From Branchiostoma floridae (Eukaryota > Chordata > Leptocardii > Amphioxiformes > Branchiostomatidae), in NCBI RefSeq assembly GCF_000003815.2, contig NC_049980.1:16404003-16468002 (forward strand): a DNA stretch of 64,000 nt. The letters are read 5' to 3'. The notes beneath the pieces were generated by a model. The model worked only from the letters and a program-made list of their open reading frames with translations, did not search any database and was not told the origin of the DNA. Shown here piece after piece: positions 1-58,800 of this stretch (the stretch's first letter is position 1; every line of letters begins with the position of its first letter). A program made the translations under genes and the position numbers.

Positions 1-1
1 T

Positions 2-169
2 GATATATGGATGTCTCAACAGGTAGCAGAAGTGCAGACGGGTGCCCCCCTCCCCACTGATGCCCTGACAAACCCACGTGCTGAAGGCCCGAGCTTCTTC
101 CTGCCCCCAGCCCAGGCCATTGCACATCAGCTGGTCAAAGCATGGCTCAGAATGTCACCTAACCTTTAA
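2..169 (+). CDS. C-terminal end of an unrecognised gene (partial, last exon)
   Basis: An open frame runs from the left edge to a TAA at 167-169. It has ordinary amino-acid composition and ends with the residues AHQLVKAWLRMSPNL. A CAG at 20-22 could be a splice acceptor, giving an exon 23-169 of 48 codons in the same frame, so the true exon start is uncertain. About 1.4 kb downstream on the same strand is an AATAAA (1571-1576), which fits a long 3' untranslated region. I do not recognise the family. The gene converges on the mucin gene. Evidence is limited to reading-frame quality and the downstream poly(A) signal. Confidence 0.35.
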   Translation, partial: DIWMSQQVAEVQTGAPLPTDALTNPRAEGPSFFLPPAQAIAHQLVKAWLRMSPNL

Positions 170-1460
170 ACAGATAGGGGAAGCTTGCTTTGCACCCTTT
201 ATAATGTGACATACTGGTAATGGTATAGATGTTGAGATTGAAAAAACAATCTTTGCAAATAACAGAAAAGAGATGCCTATTAAGCTTCAATGGAAGCCCA
301 GCCAAGTAGAGACATGAAAAAACAAACAAAATCTCATGGAATTCTATATGAAATTATTTTTGATATCAAGTACTCTATTTCATTTACTACAAGAAAAGGC
401 TTAGTCTGGAAGTGGAATCCTTTTTTTATGATAAAGAAGTTGACTCCAAAAATCATTGAGAAAATGACGTTATTTATGAATTATCAAAGAAAGAATTAGT
501 TAGCTTTGAACCACCAATCTACCTCCAACAACCCTTACAGAGGCATTCTCAATGGTCAGGGTTGGAGAAAATGTGTGCCATTCATGCAGAAGAAGAGGAT
601 AAATGGTAGTTTCAAGAATGTTTACAAACATGATGTATGAAATACTGGAAAACCACACAAGCTTAACCTTTTGATATTATATCAACCTGGCAGTGTTTCT
701 GCATTGTATCATTGATGAAAAATAGAACAATCAGGATAACTGACTTTTAGATGTCAGTTGAAAATGCTTTTTAAAAATCATACATGATGCAGTGTTGTGA
801 TTTTCAATTGTGTATCCTTTCTTTTTAGCTTTGTCAGATGTGTTGTGAAGATTTAGAAAAGAAGATTTTGAATTCATCCTTAATTGTGAGGTATTTGCCT
901 TTGTAGAAATGTCGAATTTGTAGTGAAAAGAAATTCTGTGCTGTGACTGAAGATTAATGAAAGAAATTATTGCTTGTTAACCTTATAAGCTCATACTGGT
1001 TTACCATAAGTTCAGGAAGGTTTACTCTACCAAAACCTTGTACCTGTATCTAACTCTAAGCTTCAGATTGTGCAGATGGGAATGTAGGACATCTAGTGGT
1101 TACTAAATGTGGACATTGATACTTTCAATATGTATCTTATACAGTAATCAATTGGTATTCAAAATTACTTCTTATGAACTAAAGGAAATAATCAGTTTGC
1201 GAGTGAAGTAAAAGATTTGGCAAAAAATGTAATAAGACTTAATTACTATTAAGTAACTTTAAATTATTTCCAAATGAAATGTATTTGTAAGAAAAAAAAA
1301 AGATTGGAATACTTGCTTGCTAGACTTGAAGTTGCAACAAACTAGATGTTTGATATCAGATTTAATTTACTTTCTGTTAAGTCTACTGTAGTGTGGATGG
1401 TTATATGATTACAAAACAACAGATCACTAAGACACATACATTTATGCAATGCAGATGTAA

Positions 1461-1466
1461 TTTATT
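1461..1466 (-). terminator. Poly(A) signal candidate for the mucin gene
   Basis: TTTATT on the plus strand (AATAAA on the minus strand), about 540 bp past the mucin stop codon at 2003-2005. It is the nearest canonical hexamer I found downstream. If used, the 3' ends of the two convergent genes overlap by about 100 bp. Confidence 0.3.
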
Positions 1467-1570
1467 TCCAGAACTAGAGCACTTCTGACAAACAGTAAAC
1501 CAAGAAAGAACAGTCTTCATTGTATATATTACTAGCTATAACTGATTAAATCTTAAAACACCTGTGCTCA

Positions 1571-1576
1571 AATAAA
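1571..1576 (+). terminator. Poly(A) signal AATAAA, plus strand
   Basis: Canonical hexamer in the sequence CAAATAAACTTTCAG, about 1.4 kb after the stop codon of the left-edge exon. Assigning it to that gene is an inference from position. Confidence 0.35.
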
Positions 1577-2002
1577 CTTTCAGAAGACAAAGTATGTTAT
1601 CATTTCTACAGATAAAGTTGTTCCATGCCAGAATCATGTATTCAAGAAAACCCAAGCCTTTGCTTCTAACAAAAAATCATCAGAGTATACAGTGTTTTTT
1701 CAAGGTCATTGTTCTTTCTTTGACAGTTGTCAGTCTGACAGACATGGTCATGGTTTGATGGGACATTACCAGCTTCTTTACCTGATTGGTCAAGAAAGTG
1801 CCGTGTGACTAGGAAGCGGAAATGAATCATACTTGCAAAGTGGAAAAACTAGAATGCTTGACTTGACGGGAAATTTCTCTCTTTATACTTACAAGACGAT
1901 TACGGTCTAATAGATGGTTACAACAATAAGCATCAAAACGATACTACGTCAAAAGGTCGTTAGAGGCAAAGTCAAACTGTCCAATCAGGTGGCTGATGTG
2001 CT

Positions 2003-49310
<47,308 letters not shown>

Positions 49311-49447
49311 CTTCGCCGATCTGTCACACTTCTTTCTTGAGAAACCTTTCCCGATCTTAAAAGATGTTGAGAAAAACCTTTTACGTCTGGGAATCGATCC
49401 CGGGACGATCGGTTCCTCTTGTGCCAGATAGTGGCGTTTAACAGCCC

Positions 49448-49455
49448 CTTTTATA
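49448..49455 (-). promoter_or_regulatory. TATA box of the mucin gene
   Basis: The minus strand reads GTATAAAAGG, a near-ideal TATA box. A start site about 30 bp downstream would fall near 49420 and leave about 110 nt of 5' leader before the ATG at 49310. A TATA promoter suits a tissue-restricted, highly expressed secretory gene; that last point is inference. Confidence 0.6.
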
Positions 49456-50989
49456 CCCCGTGGTTGTCAATTAACGATGGAAACAGTAAAGAAAGGTGTG
49501 TTTTTGTTACCCAATGTGTTTACTGCAAAAAGTACCCACAAGCGTTGTCATGACGTTTTGGACAAAGAAAGCGTCCAACCAAGAGCTGCAACGTCATTGT
49601 GACGTATGGCGTGTTGTTTGTGTAATACTATAACAAAACTACTTTTAATTGGGACTATTTGCTTACGGCTTAGGTAAGGACAACTCAGCATTTGTAATTA
49701 CAAAATGAAGAACAAAGTCAAAAGAAAGAGACAAAGTGACCTTTGGTCTACTTCAATTTTAGTGGGTTCGATTCGACTGTCAGCAACTCATCTTTCCAGT
49801 TTCAATAAAGTAGAATAGATCAAACCAATTGTGCACAGCATAAGCAACCATGGGCGCCCAATCATTGTGACAGGTATAATGTCAGGTTAAGTGTTGTATC
49901 ATTATTTCAAGGCGGCTGACTTTTGTCATTAGTCGATGTCTATGAATCTCGAGAATGAGATGCTGTGTGTCTACTAGTACTATTGTGCTACATATGATGA
50001 TACTCTTAACGGGAAAACCCGTTGAAACTATTTCCAATCTGCAGTGGGAGTAAACCCGCTGGATCAGCAGCACTGCTCCCACTTCCAGCGTTCCCTTTAT
50101 TGCTGCCCCACCCTCCCCATCAAATCTCGGCTGTTTTCTTTATAATTACGAACAGGGTGATAAGGCCGGGCACTTGTTGTGACCTCCTGTCAATATAAGC
50201 CAGAAACGCGAAGTCAGAAACATGACAAACGATACATGGTCGCTTTCTATTACATCTACTTCCGAACCCTGACCGCTATCAATATAAGTGGGTAAACAAG
50301 AATTCAATTGGTCCGCCCTCGGCACGATAAAATGTGAGAGTTGGGAGAAGAACATATCTGAAGTGTGCTGCAGGGAAATGTGACCAAATCCACGTTACAC
50401 ACACATGGCGCCTTGCCGCCTTGGTTCGGACCAGCTTATCGCTGTGTCACCACTTTGGCAACACCGCTGTGGTCCGTTGCTCCTCTTGAGTTGCTTAGCA
50501 TTCGCTCTCAATTTAGACCGCCCGTTTTTTTTCTCGTACTCAGAAGAATGGGACTTATCTGGAAGTTTATTTAAGATAGGAAATGCATTGTTCCGATAGA
50601 AAAGACGCCTTTGTACCAGGAGATGTCGCGAGATTGCAAAACCATCCATTTCTTACCAGACAAACATTGTGTCGTCTGAAGCCATATTTATCACAGGGCT
50701 TTTGTCCATAGGGGGGATTCTATGGCTTACTGTTCAGGTTAATCACTTCTATGTACATTCCGTTCATCTGGGTATATCTGCTACCCGCAGACAAACATCA
50801 AGATTGATGTAAGCCTTCACAATAACGGTGCATTAAGTATCGGCCACTCATAGTGATAGTTCAGAAAAGCTTCAGTCCAACTATTAACCTCCCACTACCT
50901 TCACCTTTCACGTTGTGAAAGAAAACAACAACAACAACAAGAAGTAGATATAATTGCTCACTAAATAGTTACACCCCAGTTTTACCAGC

Positions 50990-52676
50990 GACTGTGACCG
51001 CTGCGCGATCGCTGAGGCACCAAATATTTGACAGGTCGCTCAACGAATTTCAAAGACTAAGAAGGGTTCTTTTTACGTTTTGCGCTTTTGTATTCTAATC
51101 ATACTTTAACAACGTGCATCATATTCCAATTATAAAAACAGGGGTCATACAAATTCTGCTTTAGTTGCTCAACGGTAGATCCCCAGGCTTGCACTCTCAC
51201 CTGATATGACAACACTTAAGCCAGGGCGTATCTCGCATTCCAGCATGTCTTGAAAGAGGCCAAAAGTTTAAAGGTACATGTATATGTCACAGTAGAGATC
51301 ACGATCCAGTAGAATCGGCGATTCTCCTAGGAGAGATCGCGATCGGAGCTGGTCCTAGGGCCAACTCCGATCGGGATCTCTCCTAGGAGAATCGGCAATT
51401 CTACTAGTGTATATTGCGATCGGGGTCTCTCCTAGGGCCAACTCCGATCCAAAGAGTCTCCGATCCAACAGACTCATTTTTTCACCAAACTAAATTAAAT
51501 TTGGCACAAAGGTACACGAACATATCTTCTTTTGAATTAAGTATCTCAGTTTGTTGTTAAGATTTTTATGAGCGACTGCGTTGCCTTCAAAAGGACCACA
51601 CCCTTGGAATTCTGTCAGAAGATAAGTTCCTCTACATCTTACCAACTTACAATTACTGTAGGAAGCCGAAATCACACATATATAATGAAAGATGTCTTCG
51701 TAGGTTGTATGCCAATTTTGATCTGAGCCTCTAACAGTTCCTCTTTTACAGCTGTTAAGATGGCGCGAGATGAGAAATTACAGGCATTTGGACTCATAGT
51801 CGAATACTAGTATGTGACTCATTCCTTACTCCACAACAGCAACGAAAATAAGCATGTGGCTTATAAAGATATGCTTTTTTGAATATGTACAATGTCAGTC
51901 TCATACAATAGCTAACAGCTGGTCAGGGATTTTTATTGCACATTAATTGCGCTGGCTCTTTACCCACGCCAGACTTCCAAGGGCTTGGTCAATTTGAAAT
52001 CAACTCAGTCAGTCATAATACTATGGAGAACAGATTGAGATATTTCAGTCTCAAGAAGATATAACGTTATAAAATTTTTTACCTCATTTGATGAAAACAT
52101 GAGTTTGTTATAAAATCAATGACATTACGTTCAAGTTGAATGAGTTCATATGGCAGCACTTGACATAAAGAAATACTTCCTATCCCAATCATGCTGGCTT
52201 TGTGGCGTCACCTTAGTGATGGCATTCAACTGATTGGCCGGTGCGTCCCAATCCCTGACTACCGTTACATGCATTAGATCAAATACACTTAAGCGATAAC
52301 ATAAGTGAGATTTGTTCCTGTGAAACATTGGAGACAGATTGCTGACTGTCACGTGCAGAATGCCAAACCTTCGACAATAGATCAAGGACATTTAACTAGA
52401 ATGAATGGACAGTATTGCACGGATAACAGTTTAACAATTTAAAACAAAGTTCATTCACAGGACATGTGATTCAAAGGTCCTTAATACCCCCTCGCAGATC
52501 GACCGTACTGCGACCAAATTTGGATCAGTGTGACCCTTGATATTGATAATCGGAATGTGATGCAATTGTGTATGATTAAAGGACAGCAAAACACTGAAAT
52601 TAATTTCTAAAAAGTTCTTTATCTTCGAAATTCGTTGAGCGATCTGTCAATTTTTTGTCGCTTAGCGGCCACTGCC
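50990..52676. mobile_element. Non-autonomous DNA element with ~190-bp inverted ends (foldback type)
   Basis: The left end (about 50991-51190) and the reverse complement of the right end (about 52490-52676) align over most of their length. Shared words include GACCGCT/GGCCGCT, TCGCTCAACGAATTTC, TCTAATCATAC/TTTAATCATAC, GCATCATATTCC/GCATCACATTCC and GGGGTCATAC/AGGGTCACAC. The interior has no ORF above about 80 codons but carries a 98-bp near-palindrome. No target-site duplication could be settled by eye. Confidence 0.65.
51308..51405. repeat. 98-bp near-perfect palindrome
   Basis: Two arms of about 45 bp (41 matching by my count) meet near 51356. They share GATTCTCCTAGGAGAGATC and GATCGGAG. 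A partial third copy of the half-unit follows (about 51418-51451, with CTCTCCTAGGGCCAACTCCG). It lies inside the foldback element. Confidence 0.8.
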
Positions 52677-53270
52677 TCCGATAGGTAGGGGGCAAGTTGA
52701 ATGCATAATTTCATATTTCAGCAGCACATATCATTTATATAATTTATGCTTGATGTAACTTCTCATCACATTCGATTCCTGACAGGACACCCTTTCCATG
52801 AGGGTGGTTACATGATTATTTCCTTTGCACAGCTGGCTATGTGACTAAAAAAAAGTCCGAACAGCAATTTTTGTTACGAAACCATTAGCAAGTAATGTTG
52901 TAGGATCGGTAATCAGAACCTGATGGTTATCTTTCACGGACAAATAGCCAATGTCAACATGCTTCAGGATACGTGACTATGTTGTTTATTTTGTTACTTT
53001 TCGCGTGCACCATTTAATAGAACCGGTGCCATCATACACTCACTCCATCAAGCTTCGTTTTTAAGCGCCGCCTACCGTTTCATCTTGAACTGCACTTGTA
53101 GGATCCCAATACTACATGACGTCCTTCAAACCGTGCCAAGAGTACAGAGTTCAGAAATACAGAAGTGCGACGTCAACATGTTTTGACGTCCAGTTGCATG
53201 TAACTTCTCTATCAGCACAACTTTCCAATCACTTTCTTTTGCCTTGTCCAAATTACTGCAGCACAAAAAC

Positions 53271-54448
53271 ATGTCTGCGGTAACATGTCGGTCTTTTCTG
53301 TTCCTGGTTGTGTGGCTGACAGGGGCTAACAGCCACCTGTTGAAATTTGAGGATTGTGGTGAGTTCAGCGGTTGTCAATTCCGTTGGTCCGTGAAGTGGC
53401 AACGTTACATGGTACAGGATTTGATTTTGAATCTAAATCACCTGTAAACTTTACCACGAAATGATATACTGACATTATAATGTGTGAGCTTATATCATTT
53501 ACAGGTTCCGTGAAGGGAAGAGTTATTCAGGTGGACTTTGTGCCGTGCGGCTACCTCAATATTGAGTTCAGCATGCGTGAGTGCATTTGGTATTTGTCAG
53601 ATAATTTGTCTCACTCATTCTCAAAGAGTAAATGACATGTGTGGTAAACTTCAATACACGTCATATCACTACTGAGGTGAAGATGGAAAATGTATAACTC
53701 TCGCAAAACTGGAGTCCCCATGTATTATCTAGCAACATCTATTCCTACAGTCGAGACTGTGCAGAACGCCACCATACTGATGAACCAGATTGTGGAAGGA
53801 AAGCCGGAGCCTGCTCCACTACCGTACATCTACGCTTGTAACCAGTACGACTTCTACGGCCTGACGTGTCCTCTTCATACCGGGGGACGGTACAACTTCA
53901 GTCTGGACCTGGCGCAGGAAGAGCCAGAGGTGTGCATCTCTTTTATTTTATAGTCAATATTTTTTCTCTGGTGATTATCATAAGAGTATTCCCATCATCA
54001 TATTGACATGAAATGGTGCAACTGTGATGATTAATTGTGGCTTGGTGACGTAAATTCCTAAGGTTTGGGTTCAAATCTGTTACGTTGTTGTGCCTTTTGG
54101 ACAGACACTTGGCACACCTTTTATCTGGTCAATCAACTCAAATGGAAACGGATTTATTTTGCGTACTTTGCTTCGATTAGGGATGTTCTCATGGATGGGA
54201 CGAGAAGCTGGAGGTCCTCTCACTTATTATCGAAAAGAGTAGGGGTCCATACTGGAGGGATTGGATCCAACCATTTATAGTCATTGGTTGAAAAGATGAT
54301 AGCAATCTGTTATAACACTCCTGCTACAAATGTGGTAAATGTGTTATCTGATGTTCCCTTCCAGTTCCACCTGAAGGGGAGGTTCACCCTGAAGGACCTG
54401 CCTGGGCATGTCATTTTCTGCAGCCAGTTCAACTTCTGGTTCTGCTGA
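53271..54448 (+). CDS. NPC2-like secreted ML-domain lipid-binding protein
   Basis: Four exons: 53271-53358, 53505-53576, 53751-53929 and 54365-54448, giving 423 nt and 140 residues. The ATG starts a signal peptide (MSAVTCRSFLFLVVWLTGAN). The mature part shows ML/NPC2 features: FEDCGSVKGRVIQVDFVPC, a central Pro-rich loop (KPEPAPLPYIYAC), YGLTCPLHTGGRYNF (equivalent to the conserved INCP-type segment), and a final CSQFNFWFC. NPC2 binds sterol in the lysosomal lumen; secreted ML proteins bind other lipids. One of the usual cysteines after VPC and about a dozen surrounding residues are missing, so the family is secure but sterol binding is not. An upstream in-frame TTG is not used as the start. 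Confidence 0.78.
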
Positions 54449-55887
54449 GGACAAGCTCGGCTCTATTGTTGCAAAATATCGGCATGAAAGAATGTTATAT
54501 ATGGCTAATCATGACTGCTTTCATTAGGCTCTCAGAGCATACAAATTGGAATCTTCATCGTTGTACAAGAATATATTTTTTTGATGTGAGAAAATGGACT
54601 GTGCATTCACCTTTAATTGCATTAAATACAAGACTAAGTCTTTGCTAATCAAATGTTAACAACTAACCAATTTATTGGTCATTATGCTTTGGTACATCTA
54701 ACATTTGCTTTGTAATTGTTTATCTACCATTTACCACTCTCTAGCCAATAGGTCCCTCAAACTCTGTAAGTATAGAGTTTTTCCACAGCTTTTTACTCTG
54801 TGTATGTAATAAATGTATCATGACAATTTCCTGGTATATCTCAATTCGTCTATTGCAAATCATAATTTGGTCACAATTCCACTTTATTCAAGATACATGA
54901 ATACATGCACTGAAACGGGTAAATTCTTTCATAATAAAGTGACAGTCAAGTGCCTAAAAATCACATTCTAGAGAATGATTTACCCAATCAATGACTAAAA
55001 ATAACATGTCATGGCCATCTATAATGTCCCTGAGAAACTGACTAAGAACTATCATTGGCTCAACCCGGGTTGGTTTGAATTATCAACCATGATCTGCTAT
55101 GAAAAGTATACACATGTTGTATACACTATGTTTACTGTTATTTCTTATGACTTAGTGTAAAAAGCCTATCATCTACTTCAGGCTGATTTGTCACATGTAA
55201 AATGGAATTTTCTCAAGTTTTGACATTTCCTGAATTATATACACTATTTACACATTTGCCTAAGGTTTTGAAGAATTTTGTATTTGCATAACAATAAAAT
55301 GGCTACTCTTGTCAGTGAATCTGACCAAGTCCTAATACCGCTAACTCCTGTATTTGGTCTCCTGCCTGTGAATTCTCAATCAACTGCAAATCTGCTACTT
55401 TTCACATAAAAAGAAGACACATAAATTGTGCAAAGTTGTCATTATTATCAAATACTCCTATCTAATGTAGTGGAACTATATTTAAAAAACTGCCTAATAC
55501 ATCATCCACTAGTCATGTCAGTCTATAGCTAGACACAAGTTTGTGTCCAGGATAGAAGGGAATAAACATCTACAACTTGTAACAGCAAGTGCCCCATGGC
55601 TTAGCTTATATAGTCATTTAATTGCAAACACCCCATTTTTCAGAGTATTTCATGCAATTATCTAGGTGGTGCAACAATGCCAAGTTATCCAGCTGGACCG
55701 CACCAGTTAGGCATTTTGGGATTCCGTGCAATCAACAGAATTGTGCGTTAATCTGTTGAGGAATTATCTGGCTTGTACAGTATGTAATTTATCGTTCATA
55801 TTTTAAAGAAAATGTCATTTTGAACAGAAAAGTTGAGATTAATAACACCATGTTACATGTTGGCACTGCTGGAGTGTGATGAGTGAG
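54449..55887. other. Convergent 3' regions of NPC2-like and FLAD1 genes
   Basis: No coding sequence seen. A TTTATT (AATAAA on the minus strand) at 54883-54888 could end the FLAD1 transcript about 1 kb past its stop. That would leave the two convergent poly(A) signals about 75 bp apart. Assignment tentative. Confidence 0.35.
54808..54813 (+). terminator. Poly(A) signal of the NPC2-like gene
   Basis: AATAAA in GTATGTAATAAATG, 360 bp after the stop codon, in a TG/T-rich context suitable for cleavage. Confidence 0.6.
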
Positions 55888-58800
55888 TTAGGAATGTCTG
55901 CCATCTCTCTCCCCCGTCTGGTCCTCCAGCATGTATGCCGGCCTGTATCTCGTCACTCCAAACTCATCCACGTACTTCAGGTGGGGGTTCTGCTTGGTGT
56001 TGACCATGTTCCCCAGGGAGGTGTACCTGTAGAACCCACACAGATGCACATTTACAAATAGGGAATGTTGAATTTGATAATATTAGTGAGCAACTTGCCT
56101 GGGAGCCATCCTGACTAGTAACACCTCCTTTCTATTAGAGCCTGCGACCGCAAGTGACTGTAAGATAACCCTTGGTTGTCCATCATGACCGAAGATTCAA
56201 CTGATCAGTCAACAAATTTCATAGTTATAACTTTTTTGAAATGATACTCTTGAACCCAGAATCACAAAATATTCTCATTATAAAATAAAGGGATATAAAT
56301 TCAATTTTGGTCACTCAACAGTCACTTAGTAGTTGCTGTGCAATGGAAATTGGGTGCTAAAAGGCCATGGTCTGCTCAGACAGTCCGTACCCACCACCAG
56401 TGTGCATACAAACTCAACTAAGTTATCAACCTGCATTGGCCAAAGAATGATCAATTAAAATCTTTTAAGTTTTACTGTTTTTTTTAGGAATTAAGTGTAA
56501 TTTGGACTACCTCTGAAAACAGCATCACGCACTAACTTTTTCAAAGACAAAAATAATCAACACAAGCCCCTACCATTAACATACATGTGGCTTGGTATGA
56601 CAGTTATACTGCAAATTTACCTGTATTTCATTTCAATATTAGACTAAAATTTGTGATGAGTCAATTGACATAATCAGATACATTTGATCATTGGTATAAT
56701 AAGATGAGGTTATAATCAAGTTATTATTTGGTGAAGTTTAAATAAACTAAGATGGGTCATGTTGGACTCACCCACTATAAGTTTTGAATGGTCCACCCCA
56801 ACATGGAAAGGAAAATTGTAATATTTGAGAGTGAGTTTGACATGCTTATAAAACAAAGAAGGTAACAAAGCAAAAACACACAAAAATGCTTTTGCCCAAA
56901 TGGAACTATGCTGTATAAACGATGTAATACATCATGTAAACTGAATACATCTAAACTTGCTAATCTTCACTGCTAAATTAGTGGAAATCGAGAAATGTTT
57001 GTGGTGGTTTTAGTTTTATGCAGTTTGCTGTGACCTCTCTACTTCAAATTTATGACACTGTGACTATGCATTTCCAATGTTTAACTACTCTTCTACAGAA
57101 CTGTTTCTACTGCAAACTTAGAACAGCCTGAAAACCTCCCTTCTTTTTCCACAGCAAAACTAAATGAGTTAACAATACTAGTGTTCACCTATACATTGGA
57201 CTGTATGTACCATGTTAAGGGGTCAACCATTAATTATAACTTGGTACTGACTATATGCATTGATTGAGCATCATCATTTTATCCAAGACCAAATAAACAA
57301 GAATGGGGACAAAATGTGTGATGTGCATAATACTGAAAACAAGGTGTACTTACCCCCTGTCATACAGTATACAGTATGGCAGGTAGAGTGATCGTAGGAA
57401 CCCCCACACATCATGGTAGGTGAACTCCTGGCAAGAAAACAGCAAAAAATTATAAATACAAAAATGTACAAGCAAGAAAAAAGTTTTTTTTCTCTACATT
57501 ACTGTAGCCTAAGGCAATCTAGTGATTAATTACCAACCCTGCTGTCTAACTTGGGCAAGGGCAAACCATATGGAGCTTGAGACTCCAACCACCGCAAGGG
57601 ATTTTGTAGGAGGTCTTCCACTGGAAGCCGCTGAGATATATCCGCAGCTAATTTTTTAAACAACCATTTACAATTCCCTTGCTCCTGTTTGCTCAACTAA
57701 CAGATACACAATGAGATTATCTCCAAGCTAGATTATCTTCCAACAGTTTTACACTTATTGTCTACCTAAATTAAAAGCAAAAAATGAACTTTCCTCTATC
57801 GCGTATCGTAATCTATAAACCGCCATACCAGAGGGGTTCACATTGAGTTCCTATCCGGTCTAAAAACTTTCCATCCACCATTTGTATTCGAGACTTGCCA
57901 TGATTAAGCTTGTTAATATTGTAACTATTTGTAAGTTTATATGTTTTCCATATGTACAATATGTATGCTTTAATTTGAACCCTGTAAGACTAGTAGTATA
58001 GCTTGAGGATATTACAATTGATGAAATTGACCAGATTTTTCAATTCTTATTTTTTATTCACCATTGTCAGAATCAGTACAAATCAACATGTTCAAAGTAC
58101 ACACCAGCATGGGGTTAACCCTCATGTACTGTGGCCATCCTGAGTCTGTCATGCAGAAGGCTGACATGTTGGTGCGTGACACATAAGGGTCTCCTCTGCG
58201 CTGTCCCATCAACACAGCCTGGATCTGGGGCTGGGTCCTCTTCAACTCATGTAAGGCTTCCTTGTAATCTCCTGACAAGGTGTGCATCTTAAGGTTGTAC
58301 CTGAAATTGAAACAAAACCTTAAATAATTTTTTCTCGAGTAATGAAAAACTTTGAAGACTGGGTTTCCTGGCAAACAGCTGTTGTAGGGAGAAAGGGTCT
58401 ACTGCCTGGCCTGGAACTTGGATAGGCAGCAATTGGTTTTGCACAGAATAATCAAGAAGGCGTTTTTACATACCTCTGAGGACAATTGAATAGAAAGGGT
58501 ACATGATGTGGTAATTTTTGAATTGGATTCTTATTTCTTTGATGTACCTTTCTGCAGTTTTGCTGATGAAGTCCTCAGTCTCTGGAAATGGTGAAGGTCG
58601 CTGGATGTAAAGCACCTGTAGCTGTGGGCGCCCTACTGGGTATTTCCTGCAGCAACAACAAATGAGCTTAATGTTCAAGTTTATTGCAAGTTTGTGCTGT
58701 TATAAGTGTTAATTGAAAGTGAACAACAATCAATTTTAGTGTACAATCATAGAGTGAGTGAATATACATGAGACAGACAATGAAGATATTCTATTTTCAT

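Larger units (their letters stand above)
170..2002. other. Convergent 3' untranslated / intergenic stretch
   Basis: AT-rich, with no convincing coding potential; the short ORF at 290-499 has no recognisable composition. It probably holds the 3' untranslated region of the left-edge gene on the plus strand and that of the mucin gene on the minus strand. Confidence 0.4.
49311..53270. other. Intergenic region between divergent mucin and NPC2-like genes
   Basis: 4 kb between two divergent start codons. It holds the mucin TATA box at 49448-49455 and the foldback element at 50990-52676. I see no coding sequence; the short ORFs at 50365-50649 overlap on both strands and have no recognisable composition. 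Confidence 0.5.

Noticed and set aside
53244-53270. Start of the NPC2-like ORF at 53244
   Set aside because: That codon is TTG. The ATG at 53271 gives a clean signal peptide.
53690-53750. The 5' part of the open frame at 53690-53750 (MYNSRKTGVPMYYLATS) as coding sequence
   Set aside because: It lies upstream of a good splice acceptor (TTCCTACAG at 53742-53750) that restores the frame from exon 2; this segment is probably intronic.
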